NCBI GenBank assembly: GCA_900546275.1
Contig: URCH01000001.1
Location: 135,918 to 199,917 of the forward strand
From: an uncultured Mycoplasmatota bacterium
Lineage (GTDB): Bacteria > Bacillota_I > Bacilli_A > RF39 > UBA660
Direction: 5' to 3'
Length of the DNA stretch: 64,000 bases
The notes beneath the pieces are model-generated. The model made no database searches. It was given only the letters and a program-made list of their open reading frames with translations, and was not told the origin of the DNA. How positions within the stretch are numbered: position 1 is the first letter of the stretch; every line of letters starts with the position of its first letter. Below are positions 17,793 to 26,702 of this stretch, piece after piece. The position numbers and the translations under genes are program-made.

Positions 17793-17817
17793 TCATTGTT
17801 TACAATGACTTTTTTTA
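17791..17817 (+). terminator. rsmG terminator
   Basis: AGTCATTGT (17791-17799), TT loop, ACAATGACT (17802-17810), then seven T; it includes the rsmG stop. Confidence 0.85.
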
Positions 17818-17828
17818 TATTTAAATTT

Positions 17829-17872
17829 ATTTCCCAAAATCACTTGTATTATTTCCCAAAATATTGTATTAT
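17829..17872 (+). promoter_or_regulatory. noc promoter with two ATTTCCCAAAAT repeats
   Basis: TTGTAT (17844-17849), 17-bp spacer, TATTAT (17867-17872). The 12-mer ATTTCCCAAAAT occurs just upstream of the -35 box (17829-17840) and again within the spacer (17851-17862), 22 bp apart. Each begins with the ATTTCCC half of a Noc site, suggesting autorepression. Confidence 0.6.
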
Positions 17873-17905
17873 ATATTTATAAAAGAATAGGGAGGAAGTT
17901 TTTGT

Positions 17906-19510
17906 ATGGATTTAAGAAAAAAAGTAGTAGACTTGTCTATAGATGATGTTTTACCAAATAGATTTCAACCAAGAATAAAATTTAATGAAGATTCATTAAA
18001 CGAATTAAGCGAATCAATAAAAGAACATGGCGTAATTCAACCAATAGTTGTAAGGCCGGTTGGAGATAAATATGAAATAATTGCTGGAGAAAGAAGATAT
18101 AAGGCTTCGGTATTAGCAGGAAAAACAACAATTCCAGCTATAATAACAGATTTGAATGATAAAGATAGCGCAGAAGTTGCACTAATAGAGAATGTTCAAC
18201 GTCAAAACTTAACCCCTATAGAAGAAGCAATTTCTTATAAAAAAATATTAGATATGGGATATTTGAATCAAACATCTTTAGCCGAAAAGTTAGGTAAGAA
18301 TCAATCAACTGTTGCAAATAAATTACGATTACTTGATTTAGATGAAGAAGTGCAAGAAGCACTATTAAATTCAAAAATATCAGAACGACATGCACGTTCA
18401 TTGTTAAAACTACAAGATAAAAAACTTCAAGTAGAAATGCTAAATAGAATAATAAATGAAAGAATGACTGTTAGAAAAACAGATGAGGAGATTGAAAAAG
18501 TTATGAATAATAATATGAATAATACAAATAATTTAAATAATACAATGCCAAATTTTAAACCATTTGACCAACCAGTACCTGATACATATAATACTAATTC
18601 ACAACCAGTTGAAGCACCATTATCATTTGAAAGTTTATTTTCAAATCCAACACCAGTTCAAGAGACACCAGTAGTATCACCACAACCAGTTGAATTTAAT
18701 AATATAACTCAACCACAGACATCAGAACCAGTTATAAATAATGCACCAGTAATGAATGAAAATCCATTTGCTGCTACAGAACAACCAATAGAATCTATAG
18801 ATTTTAGTGCTCAACCAAATCCTGGTTTTATGAATGTTGATAGAATAGTAGAAGATGCTAAACCTGTTGATGCTGTAAATCCATTTTCAGTAAATAAAAA
18901 TGTCGATATGAATTCATTAGTATCATCATATAATCCACAAACATCAGTGGAATCTACTATTGAATCACCAGTATTACCACAAACACCTGAAGTTAATAAT
19001 GTAATTACTCAACCAGACACTGTACAACCAGCTGAAGATACATTACAACCTAAAAAATTCTTTAATATATTAGAGGATGAGACTCATGATGAAACACCAG
19101 AACCAGTTCAAACTGTAAATAATGAAAATCCATTTAATTTTGATAATTTATTTCAACCAACTCCACAAACTCAACAACCTGTAGTAGAACCACAGACACC
19201 TGAAATTCCAATTACTAATCAAAATGTGGAACCTTTAAATAATTTCACATCTACAATAAATAATACGCCACAAGAAAGTGTACAGCAAAATATAGATATA
19301 CCAGTTCAACCGGTTTCTACTATGGCAACACCTGTAGAAACTCAAACAACAATGGTACCACCGACTATTTCACAAACTTCAAGTTTTGAAACAGCAATTG
19401 CAGCAATACGAGAATGTGCAACAAAATTAGAATCATTAGGATATAAACAAGAACATGATGATTTTGATTTAGGTGATATGTATCAAGTAATTTTTAGAAT
19501 AGAAAAATAA
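17906..19510 (+). CDS. noc: ParB-family nucleoid occlusion protein (Noc-like) with a long disordered linker
   Basis: ParB/Noc CTP-dependent clamp. N-terminal CTPase motifs are GERRYKAS near residue 61 and ENVQRQ near 95; the helix-turn-helix is at about 121-145. Specificity positions read Q133, K139, D144 and R161; the Q, K and R are the Noc-type choices in the published ParB/Noc comparison, and SERHAR replaces the usual ParB GHAR. Residues about 200-485 are a Pro/Gln/Asn/Thr-rich, low-complexity linker, then a Noc-like dimer domain from about 487. Typical Noc is about 280 aa; this is 534. The amphipathic membrane helix at the Bacillus Noc N-terminus is missing. Downstream of rsmG, as noc is in Bacillus; no parA beside it. 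Confidence 0.85.
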   Translation: MDLRKKVVDLSIDDVLPNRFQPRIKFNEDSLNELSESIKEHGVIQPIVVRPVGDKYEIIAGERRYKASVLAGKTTIPAIITDLNDKDSAEVALIENVQRQNLTPIEEAISYKKILDMGYLNQTSLAEKLGKNQSTVANKLRLLDLDEEVQEALLNSKISERHARSLLKLQDKKLQVEMLNRIINERMTVRKTDEEIEKVMNNNMNNTNNLNNTMPNFKPFDQPVPDTYNTNSQPVEAPLSFESLFSNPTPVQETPVVSPQPVEFNNITQPQTSEPVINNAPVMNENPFAATEQPIESIDFSAQPNPGFMNVDRIVEDAKPVDAVNPFSVNKNVDMNSLVSSYNPQTSVESTIESPVLPQTPEVNNVITQPDTVQPAEDTLQPKKFFNILEDETHDETPEPVQTVNNENPFNFDNLFQPTPQTQQPVVEPQTPEIPITNQNVEPLNNFTSTINNTPQESVQQNIDIPVQPVSTMATPVETQTTMVPPTISQTSSFETAIAAIRECATKLESLGYKQEHDDFDLGDMYQVIFRIEK

Positions 19511-19522
19511 AATATGTAATTA

Positions 19523-19552
19523 AAGGAAGCATTGTAATTGCTTCCTTGTTTT
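19523..19552 (+). terminator. noc terminator
   Basis: AAGGAAGCA (19523-19531), 7-base loop, TGCTTCCTT (19539-19547), then GTTTT. Confidence 0.8.
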
Positions 19553-19646
19553 ATTATAAAATAAGTGTTAAAATGAATTATTAGAAAACATTTAGTTTTA
19601 TTTAGCAAATTTAATGGTTGATATTGATCATAATAAGGAGGTCATT

Positions 19647-21596
19647 ATGTTTAAATTAGAATCAAAATACATGCCTAGTGGTAATCAACCAGAGGCAATA
19701 AATTCATTAGTTGAAGGAATTGAAAATGGTGAAAAACATCAGGTTTTACTAGGGGCAACGGGAACAGGTAAGACATTTACAATTGCAAACGTAATTGAAA
19801 AAGTGAATAAACCAACTCTAGTTTTAGCTCATAACAAAACACTTGCAGGGCAATTATATGCAGAGCTTAAAGAGTTGTTTCCTAACAACCATGTATGCTA
19901 TTTTGTTTCATATTATGATTACTATCAACCAGAAGCATATGTTGCTAAAACAGATACATATATTGATAAAGATGCATCAATAAATGATGAAATAGATGAA
20001 TTGCGCCATTATGCAACAGCATCACTTTTAAATAATAAAGATGTAATAGTTGTTGCTTCAGTATCTTGTATTTATGGTATAGGAGAAATAGATGAATATA
20101 AAAACCATTTATTAATAGTTTCGACTGGTCAAACAATTGAAAGAGATGAAGTATTAGAAAAACTTGTAAATATGTTATATGAACGCAATAATATGGATTT
20201 TAAAAGGGGTACTTTTAGAGTAAGAGGAGATATTGTAGAAATAATACCTATAAGTTTTCATAATAAAGGGATTAGGATAGAATTTTTTGGCGATGAAATA
20301 GAAAGAATCTGCGAATTTGATACAGTAACAGGAACCATTCTTAACGTTAAAAAAACAGTAACAATATTTCCAGCAAGTCACTTTGTAACAAGTAATGAAG
20401 TCTTACAAAAAGCAATTAAGAACATACAATTAGAACTAAATGATAGATTAGAATATTTTAAAAAAGAAAATAAATATTTGGAATATCAAAGATTAATGGA
20501 AAGAACAAATTATGATATGGAGTTATTATCAGAAACAGGTTTTTGTAGAGGAGTAGAAAATTATTCAAGACACTTAGCTTTAAAACCAGCTGGTGCAACC
20601 CCAACAACACTAATGGATTTTTTTGGAAAAGATTACCTACTTGTTATAGATGAATCACATGTTACTATTCCACAAATTAGAGGAATGTTTAATGGAGATC
20701 AAGCAAGAAAACAGGTATTAGTTGATTATGGATTTAGGTTGCCAAGTGCCTTAGATAATAGACCATTAAAATTTAATGAATTTGAAGCAAAAACAGATAA
20801 AGTTATATATGTATCTGCAACTCCAAATGATTATGAAATAGAAAAATCAAATAATAGAATAATAGAACAAATTATAAGACCAACTGGACTATTAGATCCT
20901 ACAATAGAAGTAAAACCAACAAAAAATCAAATAGATGATATTGTAGAACAAATATATAAAAGAATAGAAAAAAATGAAAGAACACTTATAACAACATTAA
21001 CAATAAAAATGGCAGAAGAATTAACAAATTATTTAAAAAAACTAAACATAAAAGTGGCATACTTACACAGTGAAATTAAAACACTTGATAGACTTAAAAT
21101 AATAAGAGATTTAAGAATAGGCACATATGATGTACTCGTGGGAATAAACTTATTACGTGAAGGATTAGATATTCCAGAGGTTTCTTTAATTACAATATTA
21201 GATGCAGATAAACAAGGATTTTTAAGAAGTTCAAGAAGTTTAATTCAAACAATAGGAAGAGCTGCAAGAAACAGTGAAGGACATGTTATAATGTATGCAG
21301 ATACAATAAGTGAAGCAATGGATATAGCAATCAAAGAAACAGCAAGAAGACGAGAAATTCAAACAAAATACAATGAGGAACACAATATAATACCTAAAAC
21401 AATAATAAAAGAAATAAGAGATGTAGTTTCGAATGTTAAAACAGATAATGCTAAAACAAAAAAACTTACAAAAGCAGAAGAAAAAAAATTAATGATAAAA
21501 TTAGAAGAAGAAATGAAAAAGGCTGCGGCAGAATTAGACTTTGAAAGAGCAACAGAACTTAGAGATGCTTTATTTGAATTAAAAAGCAATAATTAG
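19647..21596 (+). CDS. uvrB: Excinuclease ABC subunit UvrB
   Basis: Damage-verifying helicase-like subunit of nucleotide excision repair. I start it at the ATG at 19647 (MFKLESKYMPSGNQP), which has AAGGAGG 6 bases before it; an in-frame ATG 33 bases upstream has none. The 649 residues show Walker A GATGTGKT near 38, the beta-hairpin YYDYYQPEAYV near 92-102, DESH, helicase motif VI IQTIGRAARN and a C-terminal UVR motif (DFERATELRD) for UvrC. uvrA is not adjacent. Confidence 0.95.
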   Translation: MFKLESKYMPSGNQPEAINSLVEGIENGEKHQVLLGATGTGKTFTIANVIEKVNKPTLVLAHNKTLAGQLYAELKELFPNNHVCYFVSYYDYYQPEAYVAKTDTYIDKDASINDEIDELRHYATASLLNNKDVIVVASVSCIYGIGEIDEYKNHLLIVSTGQTIERDEVLEKLVNMLYERNNMDFKRGTFRVRGDIVEIIPISFHNKGIRIEFFGDEIERICEFDTVTGTILNVKKTVTIFPASHFVTSNEVLQKAIKNIQLELNDRLEYFKKENKYLEYQRLMERTNYDMELLSETGFCRGVENYSRHLALKPAGATPTTLMDFFGKDYLLVIDESHVTIPQIRGMFNGDQARKQVLVDYGFRLPSALDNRPLKFNEFEAKTDKVIYVSATPNDYEIEKSNNRIIEQIIRPTGLLDPTIEVKPTKNQIDDIVEQIYKRIEKNERTLITTLTIKMAEELTNYLKKLNIKVAYLHSEIKTLDRLKIIRDLRIGTYDVLVGINLLREGLDIPEVSLITILDADKQGFLRSSRSLIQTIGRAARNSEGHVIMYADTISEAMDIAIKETARRREIQTKYNEEHNIIPKTIIKEIRDVVSNVKTDNAKTKKLTKAEEKKLMIKLEEEMKKAAAELDFERATELRDALFELKSNN

Positions 21597-21642
21597 AATA
21601 TATTTCATAAAATACATGTTATAATTAAAATGGAGATGAATT

Positions 21643-22050
21643 ATGAAACGTAAACGTATAAATATTAAAAAAATTATGAGGTGGGTTTTACAAATTATTG
21701 GCTATTCATTTATCTTAATGTGTGCTTGTATAATCTTTAAAAAAAGCATTTATATAGATAATAGTTGTTTTGGTGTTTGGTGTTTACTTGCTTCAGTTTT
21801 AATATATTTATTAAATAAAACAGTAAAACCACTTCTTTTTTGGTTAACACTTCCAATAACTGGTTTAACACTTGGATTATTTTATCCATGTATAAATGTA
21901 ATAATACTATATTTTGTAGCATTTGTAATGGGAAATCATTTTAACTTACCTGGAAATATTTTAGTAGTTTTTTTAATAGCAGTATTTATTTCTATAATGA
22001 AGTTTATATTAACACAAATAATAGATTGGTTATTTAGAAAGGAAAATTAA
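21643..22050 (+). CDS. Small four-helix membrane protein (YvlD/phage-holin family IV)
   Basis: A 135-residue protein with four hydrophobic segments and the family core VKPLLFWLTLPITGLTLGLFYPCINVIIL. Despite the family label this is a chromosomal membrane protein of unknown function; in Bacillus the relative YvlD is encoded near hprK-lgt. Here it directly precedes lgt (1-bp gap). N-terminal KRKR implies the start is cytoplasmic. Confidence 0.75.
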   Translation: MKRKRINIKKIMRWVLQIIGYSFILMCACIIFKKSIYIDNSCFGVWCLLASVLIYLLNKTVKPLLFWLTLPITGLTLGLFYPCINVIILYFVAFVMGNHFNLPGNILVVFLIAVFISIMKFILTQIIDWLFRKEN

Positions 22051-22051
22051 A

Positions 22052-22834
22052 ATGAATCCAATATTTTTAAAAATCGGAAATATATCAATATATTGGTATT
22101 CAATATTTATTTTAATAGGTATACTTACTGCTTGTACGATAGTTTTAAGAGAAGCAAATAAAAAAAATATTCCTAAAAAATTTATAGAAGACTTATTTTT
22201 CTATACAATAATATTTGGATTAATTGGTGCTAGATTATACTATGTAATATTTGAATATAAACAATACATTAATAATCCATTAGATATATTTAAAGTTTGG
22301 GAAGGTGGACTTGCTATTCATGGAGGTTTAATAGCTGGATTAATAACAATAATTATCATGACAAAAAAACATAAAATTTCAACATTAGAAATGACTGATA
22401 TGATTGTTGTAGGTGTTATTATAGCTCAAGCAATTGGAAGATGGGGAAATTTCTTCAACGGAGAGGCATATGGACCAGTTACAACATTAGATAATCTTAA
22501 ACAATTACATATTCCACAGTTTATAATTAATGGAATGAATATAAATGGTGTTTATTATCATCCAACATTTTTATATGAATCATTGTGGAATATATTGGGC
22601 TTTATATTTTTAATAATATTAAAACATACAAATAAATTAAAAACAGGACAATTAACTGGAACTTACTTTATCTGGTATAGTGTCGGAAGATTTTTTATTG
22701 AATCTTTAAGACAAGATAGTCTAATGCTATTTGGAATATTGAAACAAGCACAAATAATATCAATAATTTTGATAATTATAGGAATAATAATAATATTCGT
22801 ATCAAGAAAAAATAAAAAATATTGTGAGGAATGA
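22052..22834 (+). CDS. lgt: Prolipoprotein diacylglyceryl transferase
   Basis: Transfers diacylglycerol from phosphatidylglycerol to the lipobox Cys, the first step of lipoprotein maturation. The 260-residue, seven-helix protein has GARLYYV, the HGGLIAG motif near residue 90 and the Lgt signature GRWGNFFNGEAYG near 129-141. Likely clients in this window include YidC and the lipoprotein at 54147. Closely spaced with trxB. Confidence 0.95.
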   Translation: MNPIFLKIGNISIYWYSIFILIGILTACTIVLREANKKNIPKKFIEDLFFYTIIFGLIGARLYYVIFEYKQYINNPLDIFKVWEGGLAIHGGLIAGLITIIIMTKKHKISTLEMTDMIVVGVIIAQAIGRWGNFFNGEAYGPVTTLDNLKQLHIPQFIINGMNINGVYYHPTFLYESLWNILGFIFLIILKHTNKLKTGQLTGTYFIWYSVGRFFIESLRQDSLMLFGILKQAQIISIILIIIGIIIIFVSRKNKKYCEE

Positions 22835-22838
22835 TAAA

Positions 22839-23732
22839 ATGTATGATTCAATAATAATAGGAGCTGGAATTGCTGGAATAACATCGGCAATATACTTAAA
22901 ACGTTCAAATAAAAAAATACTACTCATTGAAAATAACATGCCGGGTGGTCAAATAAATAAAACAAGTAGAATAGATAATTATCCAGGATATTTAGGTGAT
23001 GGACCAACCCTAGTATCAAAAATGTTGGAACAACTAAAAAAATTAGATATAGAAATAACATATGGTAATGTAGTTGATATAGAAAATAAAGAAAAATATA
23101 AAATAGTTAAAACAAATAATTGTGAATATGAGACATCAACTATAATTATTGCAACAGGTCGTGAACCAAGAAAACCAGATTTAAAAAATTTGGATAAATT
23201 AGTAGGGCATGGTGTTAGTTATTGTGCATCATGTGATGGATATTTTTATAAAAATAAGGATGTTATAGTACAAGGTGGAGGCAACAGTGCATTAGAAGAA
23301 AGTCTACTCTTAAGTGATATAGCTAAAACTGTAACAATTGTTCATAGAAAAGATAAATTTACAGCAGATCAAATTTTGATAGATGAAGTAAATGAAAAAC
23401 AAAATGTAAATATAAAATATAATTCAACAATACAAGAATTAATAGAATCAAATGGAATTTTAACTGGAATAAAATTAGATACAGATGAAATATTAAATGC
23501 AAGTGCCTTGTTTATATATATTGGATTAATTCCAACATCATATTTTTTCTCAAAATTAGGAATAAAAACACAAGATAATTACATTATTGTTAATGATAAA
23601 ATGGAAACAAGTATAAAGGGTATATATGCTTGTGGCGACATAATTAAAAAAGATATATACCAATTAGTAACAGCAGCAAGTGAAGGAGCAACCTCAGCTA
23701 TTAATGTCATAAAATATATTAAAGGACTATAA
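22839..23732 (+). CDS. trxB: Thioredoxin reductase
   Basis: FAD/NADPH enzyme that reduces thioredoxin. Start placed at the ATG at 22839 (MYDSIIIGAGIAG), with GAGGA upstream; a GTG 15 bases earlier is also in frame but has no ribosome-binding site. The 297 residues hold the FAD motif GAGIAG, redox pair CASC at 129-132, the NADPH motif GGGNSALEE and ACGDI. Length is slightly shorter than usual (about 310). Confidence 0.93.
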   Translation: MYDSIIIGAGIAGITSAIYLKRSNKKILLIENNMPGGQINKTSRIDNYPGYLGDGPTLVSKMLEQLKKLDIEITYGNVVDIENKEKYKIVKTNNCEYETSTIIIATGREPRKPDLKNLDKLVGHGVSYCASCDGYFYKNKDVIVQGGGNSALEESLLLSDIAKTVTIVHRKDKFTADQILIDEVNEKQNVNIKYNSTIQELIESNGILTGIKLDTDEILNASALFIYIGLIPTSYFFSKLGIKTQDNYIIVNDKMETSIKGIYACGDIIKKDIYQLVTAASEGATSAINVIKYIKGL

Positions 23733-23744
23733 TGTCTTTTTTAA

Positions 23745-23773
23745 TTGTTTTAAAATTAAATGTATAGTATAAT
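23745..23773 (+). promoter_or_regulatory. yvcK promoter
   Basis: TTGTTT (23745-23750), 17-bp spacer, TATAAT (23768-23773), 18 bp before the yvcK ATG. Confidence 0.6.
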
Positions 23774-23790
23774 TGTTAAGGGTGGTTCGA

Positions 23791-24738
23791 ATGAATAAGA
23801 AAGTAGTTGTATTAGGTGGTGGAAATGGAATGTCCACTTTATTAAGAGGATTAAAACAATTTCCGGTAGATTTAACTGCTATAGTATCTGTTTGTGACGA
23901 TGGTGGAAGCACAGGCGGATTAAGAAAAGAATTTAATACACCAGCGGTAGGTGATATAAGAAGAGTTTTAATATCACTTTCAGAAACAGAACCTTTATTT
24001 GAAAAAATGTTTAATTATAGATTTCAAACGGATGGATATTTAAATGGTCATGCTGTAGGTAATTTTTTATTACAGTCTATGGCTAATATTACAGGATCCA
24101 TGTCAGATGGAATAGAAGCTCTAGGAAAGGTTTTAAATTTAAAAGGAAAGGTATTACCACTAACAGAGAAAGGTGATTTAACACTTGTAGCTGAAATGAC
24201 TGATGGTACGATAGTTGAAGGGGAACATTTTATTACTGAAACTCATAAAAAAATCAAAAAAGTTTATTATAAAGAAAATCCACAGATAACACCAGAAGCA
24301 ATAGAATCAATCAAAACAGCCGACCTAATTATTTTAAGTATGGGAAGTTTATATACAAGTATAATACCAAATTTAATATCACCAGAAGTAAAAGAAGCAA
24401 TGGATTTATCAAATGCAAAAATAATGTATGTATGTAATATAGTTACACAACCTGGAGAAACAGATGATTTTACAGTAAGTGATCACATAAAAGTATTAAA
24501 TGAATATTTAGGAAAACGAAAAGTAGATGTTGTTATAGTAAACGATGGACATATAGACGTTGATATAGCAGAAAAATATCAAACTTTAGAACAAAAGGAC
24601 CCAGTTATATTTGATAAAAAAGAAGTGGAAAAATTAGGAGTTCAAATTATATCTGACAACTTGATAAAAATAGAAGATGATATGTTAAGACATGATGTAA
24701 TAAAGGTGGCTTTAAATATATTTACATTCTTATTATAG
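23791..24738 (+). CDS. yvcK: YvcK/CofD-like gluconeogenesis and morphology factor
   Basis: UDP-sugar-binding CofD-fold protein needed for gluconeogenic growth and cell shape in Bacillus. Start at the ATG at 23791 (MNKKVVVLGGGNGMST), preceded by GGGTGG. The 315 residues keep GGGNGMS, CDDGGSTGGLR near residues 41-51 and GNFLLQ. It precedes whiA as in Bacillus, but the usual rapZ (yvcJ) in front is absent. Confidence 0.92.
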   Translation: MNKKVVVLGGGNGMSTLLRGLKQFPVDLTAIVSVCDDGGSTGGLRKEFNTPAVGDIRRVLISLSETEPLFEKMFNYRFQTDGYLNGHAVGNFLLQSMANITGSMSDGIEALGKVLNLKGKVLPLTEKGDLTLVAEMTDGTIVEGEHFITETHKKIKKVYYKENPQITPEAIESIKTADLIILSMGSLYTSIIPNLISPEVKEAMDLSNAKIMYVCNIVTQPGETDDFTVSDHIKVLNEYLGKRKVDVVIVNDGHIDVDIAEKYQTLEQKDPVIFDKKEVEKLGVQIISDNLIKIEDDMLRHDVIKVALNIFTFLL

Positions 24739-24742
24739 GTAT

Positions 24743-25666
24743 ATGTCATTTACAAGTAACGTAAAAAATGAAATAAGTAAAAAAGAATTAAATGAAGCCA
24801 ACCAAATTGAACAAATATCCGAACTATCAGCTATAGTAAGTAATTCATCACAAATTTTAGATACAATAAAAATTTCAACAGAAAATGCCAGTGTAGCTAG
24901 AAGAATATATAATTTAGAAAAAAATATATACAAAATGATTCCTAAAATTACCGTTAGAAAAGGATATAATTATAATAAATCATATATATATATAATTGAA
25001 TTAAAATATGATATATCATTATTCTTAAATACTGTTGGTCTTAATAAAAATAACATACCTGAAGAATATATAATAGATGATGATAACTTAACAAGATCAT
25101 ATTTAAGAGGATTATTTCTTTCATGTGGGAGCATTAATGATCCTAAAAAATCAAGATATCATTTAGAGTTTATAGTTCAAACAAAAGAATATGCTGAATT
25201 TATAAGTAACATATTAAATCAATATCTATTAAATAGTAAATACCTTAAACGTGACAATAGATATATGGTATATATAAAAGAAGCTGAAAAAATAGGAGAT
25301 TTTTTAAGAATTATAAACGCAAACCAAGCTGTTCTTTATTATGAAGATATAAGAATATATAGAGATCATAAAAACATGACTAATAGACTTAATAATTGTG
25401 AGCAAGCAAATGTAGATAAAATAATAGAAACAGCTACCAACCAAATAAATGAAATTAACTTGATAAAAGAAAAACAATTATTTGATTTATTATCAGAAAA
25501 AGATAAAATAGCAGCTGATTATAGAATAAAATATCCTGAATCATCATTACAAGAATTAGCTGAAATAATTTCAATAGAAACAAATTCAACACTTACAAAA
25601 TCAGGTTTACATCATAGATTTAATAGAATAAAATCACTTGCAAACAAAATAAAAAATAATGAGTAG
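24743..25666 (+). CDS. whiA: WhiA sporulation/cell-division regulator
   Basis: DNA-binding protein with a LAGLIDADG-like fold and a C-terminal helix-turn-helix. In 307 residues the SYLRGLFLSCGSINDP motif is near 114-129 and the HTH (YPESSLQELAEII) near 270. Four bases after yvcK, so cotranscribed. In Actinobacteria it controls sporulation; in Firmicutes it acts on division and chromosome segregation. Confidence 0.93.
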   Translation: MSFTSNVKNEISKKELNEANQIEQISELSAIVSNSSQILDTIKISTENASVARRIYNLEKNIYKMIPKITVRKGYNYNKSYIYIIELKYDISLFLNTVGLNKNNIPEEYIIDDDNLTRSYLRGLFLSCGSINDPKKSRYHLEFIVQTKEYAEFISNILNQYLLNSKYLKRDNRYMVYIKEAEKIGDFLRIINANQAVLYYEDIRIYRDHKNMTNRLNNCEQANVDKIIETATNQINEINLIKEKQLFDLLSEKDKIAADYRIKYPESSLQELAEIISIETNSTLTKSGLHHRFNRIKSLANKIKNNE

Positions 25667-25687
25667 GAATAGGAAACTATTCCTTTT
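25665..25687 (+). terminator. whiA terminator
   Basis: AGGAATAG, GAAA loop, CTATTCCT, then TTT. Confidence 0.8.
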
Positions 25688-25731
25688 AATAATCATTAAA
25701 ATATAGTATAATACAATATAGAAGGTGAATC

Positions 25732-26694
25732 ATGAATAATGCATTAAAAAAAATAATCAAAACAATAAAAAAATATGATAGAATAATAATCACAGGTCAT
25801 AAAAACCCTGATTTTGATAGTTTTGCATCCTCTTTAGGAATGTATGAAATTTGTAAAAAATTAAAAAAAGAAGCATATGTTTATATTTCGTTAGACAAAA
25901 TAAATAAATCATTAGAAAAAGGTGTTCAAGCACTGAAAGATGCAAAAGAAATATATAACTTAATAGATTTACAAAAATCAAAAGAGTTAATAGATAAAGA
26001 TACATTATTAATAGCAATGGATTTTTGCAATAAAAAATTAATTGAAAATGAAGATTTACTAGAACTGGATACAATAATAATTGATCATCACATAATAGAT
26101 GATAATCTTAAAATAAACTCTATTTATGAACTTATAGATAATAATGCTTCAAGTGCCTCTGAGATTATAACATTCTTTATAAATCAGTTGCACATACAAC
26201 CATCTAGTCTTGTTTCAACATTATTACTAGTAGGTATAGAAGTAGATACAAATGGTTATATGATGAAAACAACATCAAGAACATTTTTAGCTTCCTCAAT
26301 TCTATTAGATTTGAAAGCTGATTGCAAAATAAAAACAGAAATATTAAAAGAAACAAGAGAAAACTATATTAAAAAAGCAAACATTATTAAAAGAAGTTAC
26401 ATGGTTAATGATCAAATGATTATATGTATATTGAACAATGAAATATATGACCAAAAAGATTTAGCAGAAGTAGCTGATGAATTAATACAATTTGAAGATG
26501 TAGAAGCTTCATTTGTTATAGGAAAAATAGAACAAAATAAAGTTTCAATAAGTGCGCGCTCAATTGGTAACATAAATGTACAACAAATAATGAATTCTTT
26601 AGGTGGAGGGGGTTCTCAAACATCAGCAGCTGCACAATTTCAAGATAAAACAATAAGAGAAGCAAAAGAAAAATTATTAAAAATAATTAGATGA
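25732..26694 (+). CDS. Stand-alone DHH/DHHA1 phosphodiesterase (GdpP catalytic half)
   Basis: Predicted to hydrolyse c-di-AMP or nanoRNA. The 320 residues carry GHKNPDFDS near 22-30, an Asp motif (AMDFCN), IIDHH near 115-119, the IEVDTNGYMMKTTSRTF block and the GGGGSQ loop of DHHA1 near 299. The sequence is closest to the C-terminal half of GdpP, and the order with rplI and dnaB downstream matches the gdpP-rplI-dnaC order of Bacillus. The membrane, PAS and GGDEF parts of GdpP are absent; the first residues already enter the DHH domain. Confidence 0.82.
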   Translation: MNNALKKIIKTIKKYDRIIITGHKNPDFDSFASSLGMYEICKKLKKEAYVYISLDKINKSLEKGVQALKDAKEIYNLIDLQKSKELIDKDTLLIAMDFCNKKLIENEDLLELDTIIIDHHIIDDNLKINSIYELIDNNASSASEIITFFINQLHIQPSSLVSTLLLVGIEVDTNGYMMKTTSRTFLASSILLDLKADCKIKTEILKETRENYIKKANIIKRSYMVNDQMIICILNNEIYDQKDLAEVADELIQFEDVEASFVIGKIEQNKVSISARSIGNINVQQIMNSLGGGGSQTSAAAQFQDKTIREAKEKLLKIIR

Positions 26695-26702
26695 GGTGTA
26701 AT

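Noticed and set aside
21643..22050. Reading the small membrane protein as a phage holin and hence a prophage trace
   Set aside because: The family label is historical; no lysin, integrase or other phage genes are near, and the position by lgt matches the chromosomal yvlD relatives.
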